Shown: one piece after another, positions 6,296 through 16,097 of the stretch | How positions within the stretch are numbered: the first letter of the stretch is position 1 | Layout of the letters: every line of letters starts with the position of its first letter | From: Thalassobaculum fulvum | GTDB taxonomy: Bacteria; Pseudomonadota; Alphaproteobacteria; Thalassobaculales; Thalassobaculaceae | NCBI RefSeq assembly: GCF_014652915.1 | Contig: NZ_BMZS01000008.1 | Span: 124,001 to 188,000, forward strand | Length of the DNA stretch: 64,000 bases | Direction of reading: 5' to 3' | The notes under the pieces: generated by a model | Told to the model about the DNA's origin: nothing | Seen by the model: only the letters and a program-made list of their open reading frames with translations | The model's database searches: none | Program-made: the position numbers and the translations under genes

Positions 6296-8830
6296 GTGAC
6301 GCTGCCGCTTCCCCTGCATCTTCCGTTGCGCCTCGCCCGGCGCGAGCTGCGGACCGGCCTCAAGGGCTTCCGGATCTTCCTGGCCTGCCTCGCCCTCGGC
6401 GTAGCGGCGATCGCGGCGGTCGGCTCGGTCTCCTCGGCCATGATGGCCGGGATCGAGGGCGACGCCCGGCGCCTGCTCGGTGGCGACGTCGACCTGCGGC
6501 TGGTGCACCGCCCGGCCGACGCTGCCGAGCGCGCCTTCCTGGAGGCCTCGGGGCGCGTGTCGGCGGTCGCCGAGATGCGGGCGATGGCGCGCACGGTCGA
6601 CGGCTCGGCCCGCACCCTCGTCGAGCTGAAGGCGGTCGACGACGCCTATCCGCTGGTCGGCGCGGTCGGGCTGGAACCGGCGATCGAGCTGGACGCCGCC
6701 CTGGCCGGGCGCGACGGCACCTTCGGCGCGGTCGCGGAACAGTCGCTCGCCGACCGGCTCGGGCTCGCGGTCGGCGACCGGCTGCGGCTCGGCGACGCCA
6801 CCGTCGAGCTGCGCGCCGTGCTGGCCGCCGAGCCCGACCGGATCGTCACCTTCGCCAGCTTCGGACCGCGGCTGATGGTGTCCGAGGCGGCCCTGCCGGC
6901 CACCGGGCTCGTCCAGGTCGGATCGCTGATCCGCTACCACTACCGGATCGCCCTGCCCGCCGGCACCGCTCCGAAGCCCTGGCTGGAGCGGCTCGACGAC
7001 CGCTTCCCGGACGCCGGCTGGCGCCCCCGCTCGCTGGAGAGCGCGGCCCCCGGCTTCGACACCTTCGTCCAGCGCACCACCCTGTTCCTGACCCTGGTCG
7101 GCCTGACCTCGCTGCTGGTCGGCGGGGTCGGCGTGGCGATGGCCGTGAAGGCCTATCTCGACGGCAAGACCGAGACCATCGCGACCCTGAAATGCCTCGG
7201 CGCGTCGCGCGCGCTGGTGTTCCGGACCTATCTGGCGGTGGTGCTGGTGCTGGCCGCCGCCGGGACCCTGATCGGCCTGGCGGTCGGCGCGGCCGCGCCG
7301 ATCGCGGCGGCCGAACTGGCCGGGCCGCTGCTGCCGTTCGACCTGCCGGTCAGGCTGTATCCGCTGCCGCTCGCGGTCGCCGCGGCCTTCGGTCTGCTGA
7401 CGGCGCTGGCCTTCTCGCTGTGGCCGCTCGGGCGTGCCGGGCAGGTGCAGGCGGCGGCGCTGTTCCGCGCCGTGGTGGCGCCGCTGGGCGGCCGGCCGGC
7501 GGCGCTCGTGATCGCCGCCACCGCCGGGACCGTGGCGCTGCTGGCGGCCCTGGCGGTCGCCACCTCGCAGGACCGGGCGTTCGCCGGCTGGTTCGTGGCG
7601 GGGTCGGCCGCCGCCTTCGCCCTGTTCCTGGGAGCGGCCCGTGTGGTGATGACGGCGGCCCGGCGGGCCGGCCGGCCGCGGAATCCGGAGTTGCGGATCG
7701 CGCTCGCGAACCTCTATCGCCCCGGCGCACCGACGGCGGGCGTGGTGCTGGCGCTCGGCCTCGGGCTGACGGTGCTGATCGCGGTCGCGCTGATCCAGGC
7801 CAACATCGCCCGCCAGGTTGCCGAGCGCATCCCCGAAGCCGCCCCGGCGTTCTTCTTCATCGACATCCAGCCGGACCAGGCGACGCGGTTCCAGTCGATC
7901 GTCGACGCCATCCCCGAGGTGACCGAGGTCCGGACCACCCCGATGGTGCGCGGCCGGATCGCGGCGGTGAACGGCGTCGATGCCGAGGCCCTGTCGGCCG
8001 ACCCGGACGCCGCCTGGGCGCTGCGCGGCGACCGCGGCCTGACCTATTCCGCCGAGCCGCCCGAGGGAGCCGAGGTGGTGGCCGGCGAGTGGTGGGCGCC
8101 GGACTATGCCGGGCCGCCGCTGATCTCGTTCGACGCCCGCATCGCCGAGGGCCTGGGCGTCGGGGTCGGCGACACCGTGACCTTGAACGTGCTCGGCCGG
8201 CCGATCACCGCCACGATCGCCAACCTCCGGCGGATCGACTGGTCCTCGATGTCCATGAACTTCATCTTCGTGTTCGCGCCGGGCACGCTGGAGGCCGCCC
8301 CGCACTCGATCGTCGCGACCGTCCGGGTGTCGGATCCCGCGGCCGAGGCGACGGTCCAGCGCCGGGTCACCGACGCGCTGCCGAACGTCACCGCCATCCG
8401 GGTCAAGGACGCGATCGAGGCCGCCGACCGGATCCTCCGGGCGGTCTCGACCGCCGTGCGCGCCACCGCGGCGGTCACCCTGGTGGCCGGCATCCTGGTG
8501 CTGGCCGGGGCCGTCGCCGCCGGCCACGCCCGACGGGTCCGCGACGCCGTGGTCCTGAAGGTGCTCGGCGCCACCCGCGCCCGCATCCTGAAGACCTATG
8601 CCCTGGAGTACGGCATCCTCGGGCTGGCGACCGCCGCCGTCGCCGCCGTCGTCGGGTCCGGCGCCGCCTATGTGGTGGTCACCCGGGTCATGCGCTCCGA
8701 CTTCGTGCTGGCGCCGGAGGTGGTGGCCGCGGTCGCGGCGCTGGCCACCGCGGTCACCCTGACGTTCGGCTTCGCGGGCACCTGGCGGGCCCTCGGCCAG
8801 CGCCCGGCCCCGCTGCTCCGCAACGAGTGA
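6296..8830 (+). CDS. ybbP: FtsX-like ABC transporter permease, YbbP type
   Basis: This 844-residue inner-membrane permease is the partner of the preceding ATPase. It shows the YbbP layout: an N-terminal membrane helix after LARRELRTGLKGFRIFLACL, a large periplasmic domain, and two FtsX blocks. The first block is around LVGLTSLLVGGVGVAMAVKAYLDGK and ETIATLKCLGASRALVFRTY. The second is at the C-terminus, around VLKVLGATRARILKTYALEYG. The conserved phrases TIATLKCLGA and VLKVLGATR are coupling-helix regions of MacB/FtsX-type permeases. Translation starts at GTG 6296, 6 bases after the ATPase stop, with GGAG about 10 bases upstream. The transported substrate is unknown; lipids are the usual suggestion because of the tesA linkage. 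Confidence 0.93.
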   Translation: MTLPLPLHLPLRLARRELRTGLKGFRIFLACLALGVAAIAAVGSVSSAMMAGIEGDARRLLGGDVDLRLVHRPADAAERAFLEASGRVSAVAEMRAMARTVDGSARTLVELKAVDDAYPLVGAVGLEPAIELDAALAGRDGTFGAVAEQSLADRLGLAVGDRLRLGDATVELRAVLAAEPDRIVTFASFGPRLMVSEAALPATGLVQVGSLIRYHYRIALPAGTAPKPWLERLDDRFPDAGWRPRSLESAAPGFDTFVQRTTLFLTLVGLTSLLVGGVGVAMAVKAYLDGKTETIATLKCLGASRALVFRTYLAVVLVLAAAGTLIGLAVGAAAPIAAAELAGPLLPFDLPVRLYPLPLAVAAAFGLLTALAFSLWPLGRAGQVQAAALFRAVVAPLGGRPAALVIAATAGTVALLAALAVATSQDRAFAGWFVAGSAAAFALFLGAARVVMTAARRAGRPRNPELRIALANLYRPGAPTAGVVLALGLGLTVLIAVALIQANIARQVAERIPEAAPAFFFIDIQPDQATRFQSIVDAIPEVTEVRTTPMVRGRIAAVNGVDAEALSADPDAAWALRGDRGLTYSAEPPEGAEVVAGEWWAPDYAGPPLISFDARIAEGLGVGVGDTVTLNVLGRPITATIANLRRIDWSSMSMNFIFVFAPGTLEAAPHSIVATVRVSDPAAEATVQRRVTDALPNVTAIRVKDAIEAADRILRAVSTAVRATAAVTLVAGILVLAGAVAAGHARRVRDAVVLKVLGATRARILKTYALEYGILGLATAAVAAVVGSGAAYVVVTRVMRSDFVLAPEVVAAVAALATAVTLTFGFAGTWRALGQRPAPLLRNE

Positions 8831-8869
8831 CGTCATCGTCACGCCGCATTCGCGAGGGAGGCTACGATC

Positions 8870-9202
8870 ATGAGACGTCTTGCCGCCACCGTCATCGTCG
8901 CCGCCCTGGCCGGCGCTCCCTGGGCTGCCGGCGCCCAGTCCGATCCCGGCGGCCAGTCCGATTCCGGCGGCCAGGCCGGGCCGAAGGCCGACGGGCCGAG
9001 CGCGACCGACCGCCTGCAGGAGGGGGCGGCGGCGATCGTCGACGGGCTCCGCATGCTGATGGATCAGCTGCAGAGCTACCAGCCGCCCGAGGTCCTGCCG
9101 AACGGCGATATCATCATCCGGCGGCGCCCGCCCGGGGAAGCCGATCCGCCGGCGCAGCCGGACACGCCCGACGGCAAGGACGGCAACTCCCTCAAACTGT
9201 AG
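8870..9202 (+). CDS. Small exported protein of unknown function
   Basis: This 110-residue protein has a clear signal peptide (MRRLAATVIVAALAGAPWAAGAQS, cleavage likely after AGA or AQ). A Gly/Ser/Gln-rich spacer follows, then an amphipathic segment around ATDRLQEGAAAIVDGLRMLMDQLQSY and a Pro/Arg-rich tail with the phrase LPNGDIIIRRRPP. Similar short periplasmic proteins ending in a GDIIIRR-type stretch occur in alphaproteobacteria without an assigned role. GAGGGAGG at 8854-8861 is a strong ribosome site. It lies 39 bases after ybbP on the same strand and may be co-transcribed with it. Confidence 0.75.
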   Translation: MRRLAATVIVAALAGAPWAAGAQSDPGGQSDSGGQAGPKADGPSATDRLQEGAAAIVDGLRMLMDQLQSYQPPEVLPNGDIIIRRRPPGEADPPAQPDTPDGKDGNSLKL

Positions 9203-9285
9203 AACCCGCGGCATTCCGGCCGTCTTTACGCGCTGTTAACTCGCGCAGGGCAAATTGGCAGCCAGGCAAACCGACAGCGCAGACG

Positions 9286-11280
9286 ATGTCCGATACCCTG
9301 GCCCTGCCTCCGGTACCCGACCCGGTGCCGACAGACCACGACCTGCTGGTATCGCTCCTGGACAGCGCGTTTCAGGGGCTGATGGCGTTGCGCCCGGTCC
9401 TCGGGGCCGACGGGGCCACCGTCGATCTGGTCTGGACGGTCGTGAACGCCGGCGCCGAGCGCCTGCTCGGCCGGCCGCGTTCGAGCCTCGTGGAGACCTC
9501 CTTCCTGACCCTGGTTTCCGGCTGGCCGGTCCCGGACGCGGCCGGGCGGCTGCTGCGCGTGATGGACACCGGCATCCCGGACGCCTTCGACCTCAACCTG
9601 CGCGTCGAGGGGCGGCCGCGGACCTACACGGTCAAGGTCACTCCGTTCAGCGGCGGCCTCGCCCTGTATGCCCAGGACGTCACCGACCGGCGCGCCGACG
9701 AAGTGCGGATGCGCGAGCTGGAGCAGCGCGCCCGCCGCGCCGAGCAGCGGCTGATCGACGCCCTGTCGGCCAGCCCCGACCCGTTCGCGGTGTTCGATGC
9801 GGACGAGCGGCTGGCGCTCTGCAACCAGTCCTGGGCAACCATGAGCGGCCTCGGCGACGCCGCCCGGTTGCCGGGACGGCGGTTCGAGGATCTGCTGCGA
9901 CAGGTCTCCAAGGGCCAGAATCCGGCGAATGTCGGCTTCGACAGCATGGAGGACTTCATCGCGTGGCGGATCGAGCGCCACCGCAGCCCTGACGGCGACC
10001 CGATCCAGATCACCCAGAAGGACGGCCGGGTGTTCCTGATCCGCGAACGCCGCATGGGCGACGGCGGCGTGGTCAGCGTGGCGACCGAGGTCACCGAACT
10101 GGACCGCAGCCGCCGCCTGATGCGCGCCACCCTCGATGCCACCGAGCAGGCCGTGGCGCTGTTCGACCGCGACGACCGGCTGGTGGTCTGGAACCAGTCC
10201 TACGAGCGGTTCGCCGAAGGCGTCGAGCTGCGATCCGGCATCACTCTCGGGGAGATCGCCGATGCGGTCATCCGGGAACGCGGCGCCGTCCTGCTCTACA
10301 AGGGCGAGCCGGTGTCGGTGGCCCGCCGACTTGCGCTCCGGGGGCCGGACCCGGTCGAGCTGGAGCGCCGGACCCGGGACGGGCAGATCCACATCATCCG
10401 GGACCTGCGCACGGCCGATGGCGGGACCGTCATCACCGGGACCGACGTGACCGAGCTCAAGCGCAAGGAGGAGATGCTCGAGGCCCAGGTGCAGGAGCTG
10501 GACGCCGCGCGCGGCGAGGCCGAGCATCAGGCCCAGCACCTCGCGCAGGTGACCGAGATGCTGACCCGCGAAAAGGAGCGGGCGGAGGCGGCGAGCCGCA
10601 CCAAGTCCCAGTTCCTGGCCAACATGAGCCACGAGCTGCGAACCCCGCTGAACGCCGTGCTCGGCTTCTCGGAGATCCTGAAGACCGAGGCGTTCGGCCC
10701 GCTCGGCGGCCGACGCTACAAGGAATACGCCGACGACATCCACGCCAGCGGCAGCCACCTGCTGAGCCTGATCAACGATCTGCTCGACATGTCGAAGATC
10801 GAGGCCGGCAAGTACCGGCTGCACCGGGAGAAGGAGGCGCTGGCCCAGATCATCGGATCGGTCGGGCGGATGATGCGCGGGCGTGCCGCCGAGGCCGACC
10901 TGGTGCTGCAGGTCGATCCGATCGATGCCGGCCTGATGGTCGACGTCGACGTCCGGGCGATCAAGCAGGTCCTGATCAACCTGCTCGCGAACGCCATCAC
11001 CTTCACCTCCGCCGGCGGCCGGGTCCGGCTCGGGGTCAGGACCGAACCCGGGCAGGTCGCCATCCAGGTCGCCGACAACGGCATCGGGATTCCGAAGGAC
11101 GAGATGCCGCGCCTGTTGCGGCCGTTCGAGCAGATCGACCGCAACGACCGCCGCGGGCGCGAGGGCACCGGCCTCGGCCTGGCCCTGTCGAACGCCCTAG
11201 TGGAGTTGCACGGCGGCAGCCTGACGCTCGACAGCGAACCCGGCGTCGGCACCACGGTCACGGTGCGACTCCCCCTCTGA
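9286..11280 (+). CDS. Soluble PAS-domain sensor histidine kinase
   Basis: This 664-residue protein has no membrane helix and is predicted cytoplasmic. About three PAS-like modules fill residues 20-395, with typical phrases such as AVFDADERLALCNQSW and ALFDRDDRLVVWNQSY. A coiled-coil follows around 395-440. The HisKA H-box is NMSHELRTPLNAVLGF with phospho-acceptor His449. The HATPase has the N-box LINLLANAITF, G1 DNGIGIP and G2 GTGLGLAL. There is no receiver domain and no response regulator gene nearby, so it is an orphan kinase. The kinase core resembles the two others at 29259 and 31364. It is convergent with the MFS gene, with only 6 bases between stops. Confidence 0.93.
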   Translation: MSDTLALPPVPDPVPTDHDLLVSLLDSAFQGLMALRPVLGADGATVDLVWTVVNAGAERLLGRPRSSLVETSFLTLVSGWPVPDAAGRLLRVMDTGIPDAFDLNLRVEGRPRTYTVKVTPFSGGLALYAQDVTDRRADEVRMRELEQRARRAEQRLIDALSASPDPFAVFDADERLALCNQSWATMSGLGDAARLPGRRFEDLLRQVSKGQNPANVGFDSMEDFIAWRIERHRSPDGDPIQITQKDGRVFLIRERRMGDGGVVSVATEVTELDRSRRLMRATLDATEQAVALFDRDDRLVVWNQSYERFAEGVELRSGITLGEIADAVIRERGAVLLYKGEPVSVARRLALRGPDPVELERRTRDGQIHIIRDLRTADGGTVITGTDVTELKRKEEMLEAQVQELDAARGEAEHQAQHLAQVTEMLTREKERAEAASRTKSQFLANMSHELRTPLNAVLGFSEILKTEAFGPLGGRRYKEYADDIHASGSHLLSLINDLLDMSKIEAGKYRLHREKEALAQIIGSVGRMMRGRAAEADLVLQVDPIDAGLMVDVDVRAIKQVLINLLANAITFTSAGGRVRLGVRTEPGQVAIQVADNGIGIPKDEMPRLLRPFEQIDRNDRRGREGTGLGLALSNALVELHGGSLTLDSEPGVGTTVTVRLPL

Positions 11281-11286
11281 GCCGGA

Positions 11287-12489
11287 CTACGACGGCTGTT
11301 CGGAGACCCGCCGCTGGTGGCGATGCGCCAGCAGCACGCCGATCGCCGCCACCACCGCCAGCGCCGCAAGCACCCGGAACAGCGTGCCGTACGGCATGAC
11401 CTGCAACAGCGCGCCGGCCGCCAGCGGACCGGCGACCTTGCCCAGGTTCTTCAGCGTGCCGTAGACGCCGAGGCCGAGCCCGAGATGCCCGGCCCCGACC
11501 GCGGTTCCGACCATCGCGACCGTCGACGGGAATATCAGGCCCTGCCCGACCCCGCTGGCCACCGCGACGGCGAGCAGCGACGGGGCGATCGACACGGCCG
11601 GCAGCCAGGCGAGCGCCAGGGCGACCAGGGCCAGCCCCCCGGCGATCGCCGGCAGGTAGCCGATGCGGTCGCCGACCCGGCCGCCGACCGGGCGCGTCAG
11701 GACGTTCGCCGCCTCCTGGATGGTGAAGAACAGCCCGGCGTCGAGCCAGCTGAACCCGGCCACCTGCACCACGAACAGCGGCAGGAACGCCTTCAGGCCG
11801 TAGGTGACCGAGTACACGGTCATCTCCAGCGTACCCGCGAACCACATCTCGCCCCGGGTGGCGGTGTGCCGGAAGCCGTCGACCAGTTGCCGGATCACCC
11901 CCGGCCTGTCGCCCCCGCCGGCCTGCAGCGGCGTGGGCGGGAACCGCATGAAGGCGGCCGGCGCGAACGCCGCACAGCTCAGCAACCCGATCACCGTGAA
12001 CAGGTCGGCCGGATCCTCGAACACGAGCAGCAGCCAGCCGGCGATCGCCGGCGCCAGCAGGTAGCCGATCTCGCGGGCGATGCCGAACCAGCCGAGTCGT
12101 GTCGCCCGGTCCCGCGTCCCCATCTCGGCCACGATCGCCAGGGTGACCGGCCCGAAGATCGCCGTCGCGCTGCCGTGGAACAGCCGCAGCCAGAACAGCT
12201 GTTCCGGGGTCTCCACCAGCCGGTAGAGAAACGGCGTTCCGGCGAACAGGAGCAGCGCGGCGAAGAACCAGAGCCGGCGCCCCCAGCGGTCGGACAGCGC
12301 CCCGACGAACGGCTTGGCGACCATGCCGGTGACGGTCGACACCGCGACGATCGTGCCGATCATCAGCTCGCCGGCGCCGATCAGCGCCGCAAACATCGGC
12401 AGCACCGGCGTCTTGCCCATCTGGTAGCCGGTGCGGACGATCGCATCGGCCACGAACAGCGGCCAGAATCCACCCGGCTGCTTCAGCAT
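11287..12489 (-). CDS. Major facilitator superfamily transporter
   Basis: This 400-residue inner-membrane carrier has about 12 hydrophobic segments. The loop 2-3 motif is GALSDRWGRR and its second-half counterpart is GGRVGDRIGY, both standard MFS signatures. The pattern resembles drug/proton antiporters of the DHA1 group, but the substrate cannot be read from the sequence. It lies 39 bases downstream of the large beta-propeller gene on the same strand and is probably co-transcribed with it. The pairing does not by itself explain either function. Confidence 0.88.
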   Translation of the reverse strand: MLKQPGGFWPLFVADAIVRTGYQMGKTPVLPMFAALIGAGELMIGTIVAVSTVTGMVAKPFVGALSDRWGRRLWFFAALLLFAGTPFLYRLVETPEQLFWLRLFHGSATAIFGPVTLAIVAEMGTRDRATRLGWFGIAREIGYLLAPAIAGWLLLVFEDPADLFTVIGLLSCAAFAPAAFMRFPPTPLQAGGGDRPGVIRQLVDGFRHTATRGEMWFAGTLEMTVYSVTYGLKAFLPLFVVQVAGFSWLDAGLFFTIQEAANVLTRPVGGRVGDRIGYLPAIAGGLALVALALAWLPAVSIAPSLLAVAVASGVGQGLIFPSTVAMVGTAVGAGHLGLGLGVYGTLKNLGKVAGPLAAGALLQVMPYGTLFRVLAALAVVAAIGVLLAHRHQRRVSEQPS

Positions 12490-12528
12490 GACAGATCAGC
12501 TCCCAAGTGGCGCCCGCCCCGGGTCCGG

Positions 12529-15500
12529 TCAGGCCGTCACCTCGACGGCCCTGACCCCGGCCTCGGCCAGCGCCGTGTTGAGGGCGGCCAGCTCGCCGTC
12601 GACGAGATGGTCGAGGGCCGCGATCTGCTCGCGCACCTTGCCGATGATCTCGGCCGAGACCGCGTGCGCCTGCGTCGTCGGCGCCGCGTCGGCGGTCGAG
12701 GCGACGTTGATCAGGTCGACCAGGGTGTCGTCGAGCCCGGCCGGGTTGCGCAGCACGTCGCGCGGCGACTCCCGCTTGACGTCGACCAGCGCGCCCTCGA
12801 TCGCCGACAGGCTGTCGGCGATCTCCGCGGCCCGCTCGCCCAGCGTCTCCCGACCGTCGCCGAGCCGCTCCGGCAGGAGGCCGAGCTGGCGCTTCAGCCG
12901 GCGGATCCGGTTGACGCCCTGGTTCAGGGTCGAGAGCGCGGTGTTCAGCGACCGCAGCAGGTTGAACTGGGCGACGAAGTCGGCCTCGGTGGTGCGCACC
13001 CGCGGGTCCGGCACCACCGCGAAGCCGGCCGTCAGGCTGGTCGTGCCGACCTCCAGCGTCACCTCGTAGGCCCCGGGCACCACGGTCGGCCCGGCCGGCG
13101 GCTCGCCGTCGCCGGCCAGCGGCTTCAGCTTGCGCGGCGACAGAGCCGGGTCGAGCTTCTCCGGCCCGGCGACCTTGAGGTCCCACACGAAGCGGTTCAG
13201 CCCGGGCTTCGCCCCCGGCCGCTTGGCGAACGGCGCAGCCTTGTCGTCGCTGACGAAGTTGGCGACCACCTCGCCGGAAGCGTTGCGGACCGTGAGCTGC
13301 ACCGCGCCCTCGGTGCCTTCGGGCAGCCAGTAGTAGATGATCGCCCCGTTCGGCGGGTTCTCGCCGACGTCCAGATGGTGGCGGACCCGGCTGCCGTCCG
13401 GCCGCTCGACCAGCTGGGTGCTGCCGTCGATCCCGAAGGCCGGGCCGTAGCTGATGCCGTTGAGGTTGCCGCGGCCCGCGCTCCAGGCCAGCTTGGTGCG
13501 CACGGTGTCGCGCGGCGCAACCAGCTGGGGCTTGCCGCGGTCGGCGAGTGCGCGCAGCGGCGACACGTCGTCGAGGATCCAGAACGACCGGCCGTGGGTG
13601 GCGGCCACCAGGTCGCTGCCCTTGAGCTTCAGGTCGTAGACCGGCACCACCGGGAAGCCGCCGCCCATTCGCGACCAGGTCGCGCCGTCGTCGAGGCTGA
13701 AGAACACGCCGGTCTCGGTGCCGACAAACAGCAGGCCGGCCCGCACCGGGTCGGCGCGCAGCACGCGGGTGATCTCGTCCTGCGGCAGGTCGCCGACGAT
13801 CGAGGCCCAGGTCCTGCCGCCGTCGGTGCTGCGGAACAGGTACGGCTTGTAGTCCGACAGCTTGTACTGGGTGGCCGAGACGTAGACCGTGTCGGCATCC
13901 AGCGCCGAGACCTCGACGCTGCCGACATAGGCCAGCTCCGGCATGCCCGGCGGGGTCACGTTCTCCCAGGTCTTGCCGTCGTCGCGGGTGACGTGGACCA
14001 GCCCGTCGTCGGTCGAGGCCCAGATCTCGCCCTTGCGGTGGATCGACTCGTGGATGCAGGCGCAGGTCGCGTAGGTCTCCGCACCGGCGCTGTCACGGGT
14101 CAGCGGGCCGCCGGAATAGTCCTGCTTGCTGCGGTCGTTGCGGCTGAGGTCCGGGGAGATCTCGTCCCAGCTCATGCCTTCGTCGCGGGTCCGGAACACG
14201 TGGTTGCCGCCGACGTACAGCGTGTTGCTGTCGTGCGGCGAGAAGATGATCGGGAAGGTCCAGGCGAACCGGTAGCGCATGTCGCGCGGCGCGATGCCGG
14301 TCGACTCCTCCGGCCAGACGTTGACCAGCTGGACCTGTCGGGTGCCGTGGTCGTAGCGCTGCAGGGCGCCGGCGCCGCCCGGGCTAGAGCCGATGGCACC
14401 GACATAGACGATGTTGGCGTCCTCCGGGTGCACGGCGACGAAGCCGCTTTCGCCGGTGCCGGGGTAGGAGCAGTCGGCCAGCGTGATCACGCCCCATTCC
14501 GACGCGCTCGGCACCGAGATCGAGGTGTTGTCCTGCTGGGTCGCGTAGACCCGGTAGGGGAACTGGTTGTCGATGTCCATCCGGTAGAACTGGGCGGTGT
14601 TCTGGTTGTAGATCGTCGACCAGGACTCGCCGCCGTTGAACGACACGTTGGCGCCGCCGTCGTTGCCCTGGACCATACGCCGCGGGTTCGCCGGGTCGAT
14701 CCAGAGGTCGTGGTTGTCGCCGTGCGGCGTGGTGATCTCCTTGAAGCCGGCGCCGCCGTCGGTCGACTTCCACATCTGCAGGTTGGTCACGTACACCGTG
14801 TCGGCGTTAACCGGGCAGGCGAACACGTGGGTGTAGTACCAGGGCCGGTGCATCAGGTCGCGGTTGCGGCAGACCTGGGTCCAGGTCGCGCCGTAGTCCT
14901 CGGACCGGTACAGGCCGATCTTGTCGTCCTCGGCCTCGAGCAGCGCGAACACCCGGCCGGCCTTGGCCCCCGACACCGAGACGCCGACCTTGCCGAGCAC
15001 GCCGTCCGGAAACCCGTTGCCCTCGACCTGCTCCCAGGTGTCGCCGCCGTCCATCGAGCGGAACAGGCCGCTGCCCGGGCCGCCGCTGCGCAGGCTCCAG
15101 AAGTGCCGGCGCGCCTCCCAGAAGCCGGCGAACAGGATGCGCGGGTTGTTCGGATCCATCGACAGGTCGACGCAGCCGGCGTCGACGCCGCGGTACAGCA
15201 CCTTCTCCCAGGTCTCGCCGCCGTCCTTCGAGCGGTAGACGCCGCGCGCCTCGCTCGGCCCGAAGGCGTCGCCCAGCGCCGCCACGTAGACCAGGTTCGG
15301 GTCGCTCGGGTGCACGACGACGCGGCCGATGTGCTTGGTGTCGCGGAGACCGATATGCTTCCAGCTGCGGCCGGCGTCGGTCGAGCGGTAGACGCCGTCG
15401 CCGTAGGACACGTCGAGCCGGATCGTGGTCTCGCCGGTGCCGGCGTACACCACGTTGCTGTCGGAGCGGGCGACCGCCAGGGCGCCGATGGTCGCCGAGG

Positions 15501-15711
15501 TCAGGAACCCGTCGGTGACGCAGCGCCAGTAGGTGCCGCCGTCGACGGTCTTCCACACGCCGCCGGCGCAGGCCCCGAAGTAGAAGGTCATCGGGTCGTG
15601 GTAGTCGCCGGCGACGGCGACGACGCGGCCGCCGCGCGACGGCCCGATGCAGCGCCACTTCAGCGCGTCGAGTTCGGCGGGACTGGCGGAGAAGGCGGCG
15701 GGGGTCGGCAT
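12529..15711 (-). CDS. Large BNR/sortilin-like beta-propeller protein
   Basis: This 1060-residue protein is built from about ten BNR/Asp-box repeats of the S-x-D-x-G-x-x-W type. Examples are STDAGRSWKHIG, SKDGGETWEKV, SMDGGDTWEQV, SEDYGATWTQV, TRDDGKTWENV, STDGGRTWASI and SLDDGATWSRM. They fill residues up to about 720 and should form one or two propellers as in the VPS10/sortilin and exo-sialidase-like families. The last 330 residues are a beta-rich region followed by a helical segment (FNLLRSLNTALSTLNQGVNRIRR). No signal peptide is visible: the N-terminus MPTPAAFSASPAELDALKW is not hydrophobic. Enzymatic activity cannot be assumed, since Asp boxes are structural. It heads a probable two-gene unit with the MFS carrier. 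Confidence 0.85.
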   Translation of the reverse strand: MPTPAAFSASPAELDALKWRCIGPSRGGRVVAVAGDYHDPMTFYFGACAGGVWKTVDGGTYWRCVTDGFLTSATIGALAVARSDSNVVYAGTGETTIRLDVSYGDGVYRSTDAGRSWKHIGLRDTKHIGRVVVHPSDPNLVYVAALGDAFGPSEARGVYRSKDGGETWEKVLYRGVDAGCVDLSMDPNNPRILFAGFWEARRHFWSLRSGGPGSGLFRSMDGGDTWEQVEGNGFPDGVLGKVGVSVSGAKAGRVFALLEAEDDKIGLYRSEDYGATWTQVCRNRDLMHRPWYYTHVFACPVNADTVYVTNLQMWKSTDGGAGFKEITTPHGDNHDLWIDPANPRRMVQGNDGGANVSFNGGESWSTIYNQNTAQFYRMDIDNQFPYRVYATQQDNTSISVPSASEWGVITLADCSYPGTGESGFVAVHPEDANIVYVGAIGSSPGGAGALQRYDHGTRQVQLVNVWPEESTGIAPRDMRYRFAWTFPIIFSPHDSNTLYVGGNHVFRTRDEGMSWDEISPDLSRNDRSKQDYSGGPLTRDSAGAETYATCACIHESIHRKGEIWASTDDGLVHVTRDDGKTWENVTPPGMPELAYVGSVEVSALDADTVYVSATQYKLSDYKPYLFRSTDGGRTWASIVGDLPQDEITRVLRADPVRAGLLFVGTETGVFFSLDDGATWSRMGGGFPVVPVYDLKLKGSDLVAATHGRSFWILDDVSPLRALADRGKPQLVAPRDTVRTKLAWSAGRGNLNGISYGPAFGIDGSTQLVERPDGSRVRHHLDVGENPPNGAIIYYWLPEGTEGAVQLTVRNASGEVVANFVSDDKAAPFAKRPGAKPGLNRFVWDLKVAGPEKLDPALSPRKLKPLAGDGEPPAGPTVVPGAYEVTLEVGTTSLTAGFAVVPDPRVRTTEADFVAQFNLLRSLNTALSTLNQGVNRIRRLKRQLGLLPERLGDGRETLGERAAEIADSLSAIEGALVDVKRESPRDVLRNPAGLDDTLVDLINVASTADAAPTTQAHAVSAEIIGKVREQIAALDHLVDGELAALNTALAEAGVRAVEVTA

Positions 15712-16097
15712 GGCGGATGTCCGGTTCCTGTGGCGGGGCAGAGGCTCGTGGGCAGAGTCTAGGGGCGCGCGTGCGGCGGACGGACGGGACGCACGGCGCC
15801 GTCCGTCGGCTTCTGCCGAGGCGCGCGCCGGAACGGTCGTCCGGAATCTGAAGATGGACTCGTCACACGGGATGCCTGTGGTGGAGGCCGGCCCGAACGG
15901 ACCGGCCGCGGGAAAGCCTATGGCACGAGGCCGGCCGGCGGCAACGGCCTAAGTTGTTGGGAGCGGCTGAATTCGGAATGCCTTGGTTCCGGCCCTGCCG
16001 GAAGCGGCGTCCGGCCCGCAGGCGGCTTGCCGGGCGCCGGGCGGGCGCCTAACGTCGGGGCTCCCGCCTCCGTTTCCCCTTTCCGAGAGTCCCAGCC
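15712..16097. other. Intergenic region between divergent genes, no gene seen
   Basis: These 386 bases separate the beta-propeller gene from the PEP-mutase-superfamily gene. Open frames here lack credible starts and composition. A short inverted repeat (CGGACGG ... CCGTCCG near 15778-15806) is present, but no convincing promoter pair or known RNA motif was found. Promoters for both flanking genes presumably lie here. Confidence 0.5.

Noticed and set aside
5786-9214. Very long minus-strand open frame (1142 codons) opposite ybbA/ybbP
   Set aside because: It is the antisense of two well-recognised genes, has low-complexity Gly/Arg/Asp/Gln composition and matches no family. GC-rich codon bias creates such open antisense frames.
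11317-15762. 1481-codon plus-strand frame opposite the MFS and propeller genes
   Set aside because: It shows the same antisense artefact: no domain, repetitive charged composition, and both genes on the other strand have clear motifs.
15712-16097. Short frames in the gap before the PEP-mutase-superfamily gene
   Set aside because: No ribosome sites, no family features, and arginine-rich composition typical of chance frames in GC-rich DNA.
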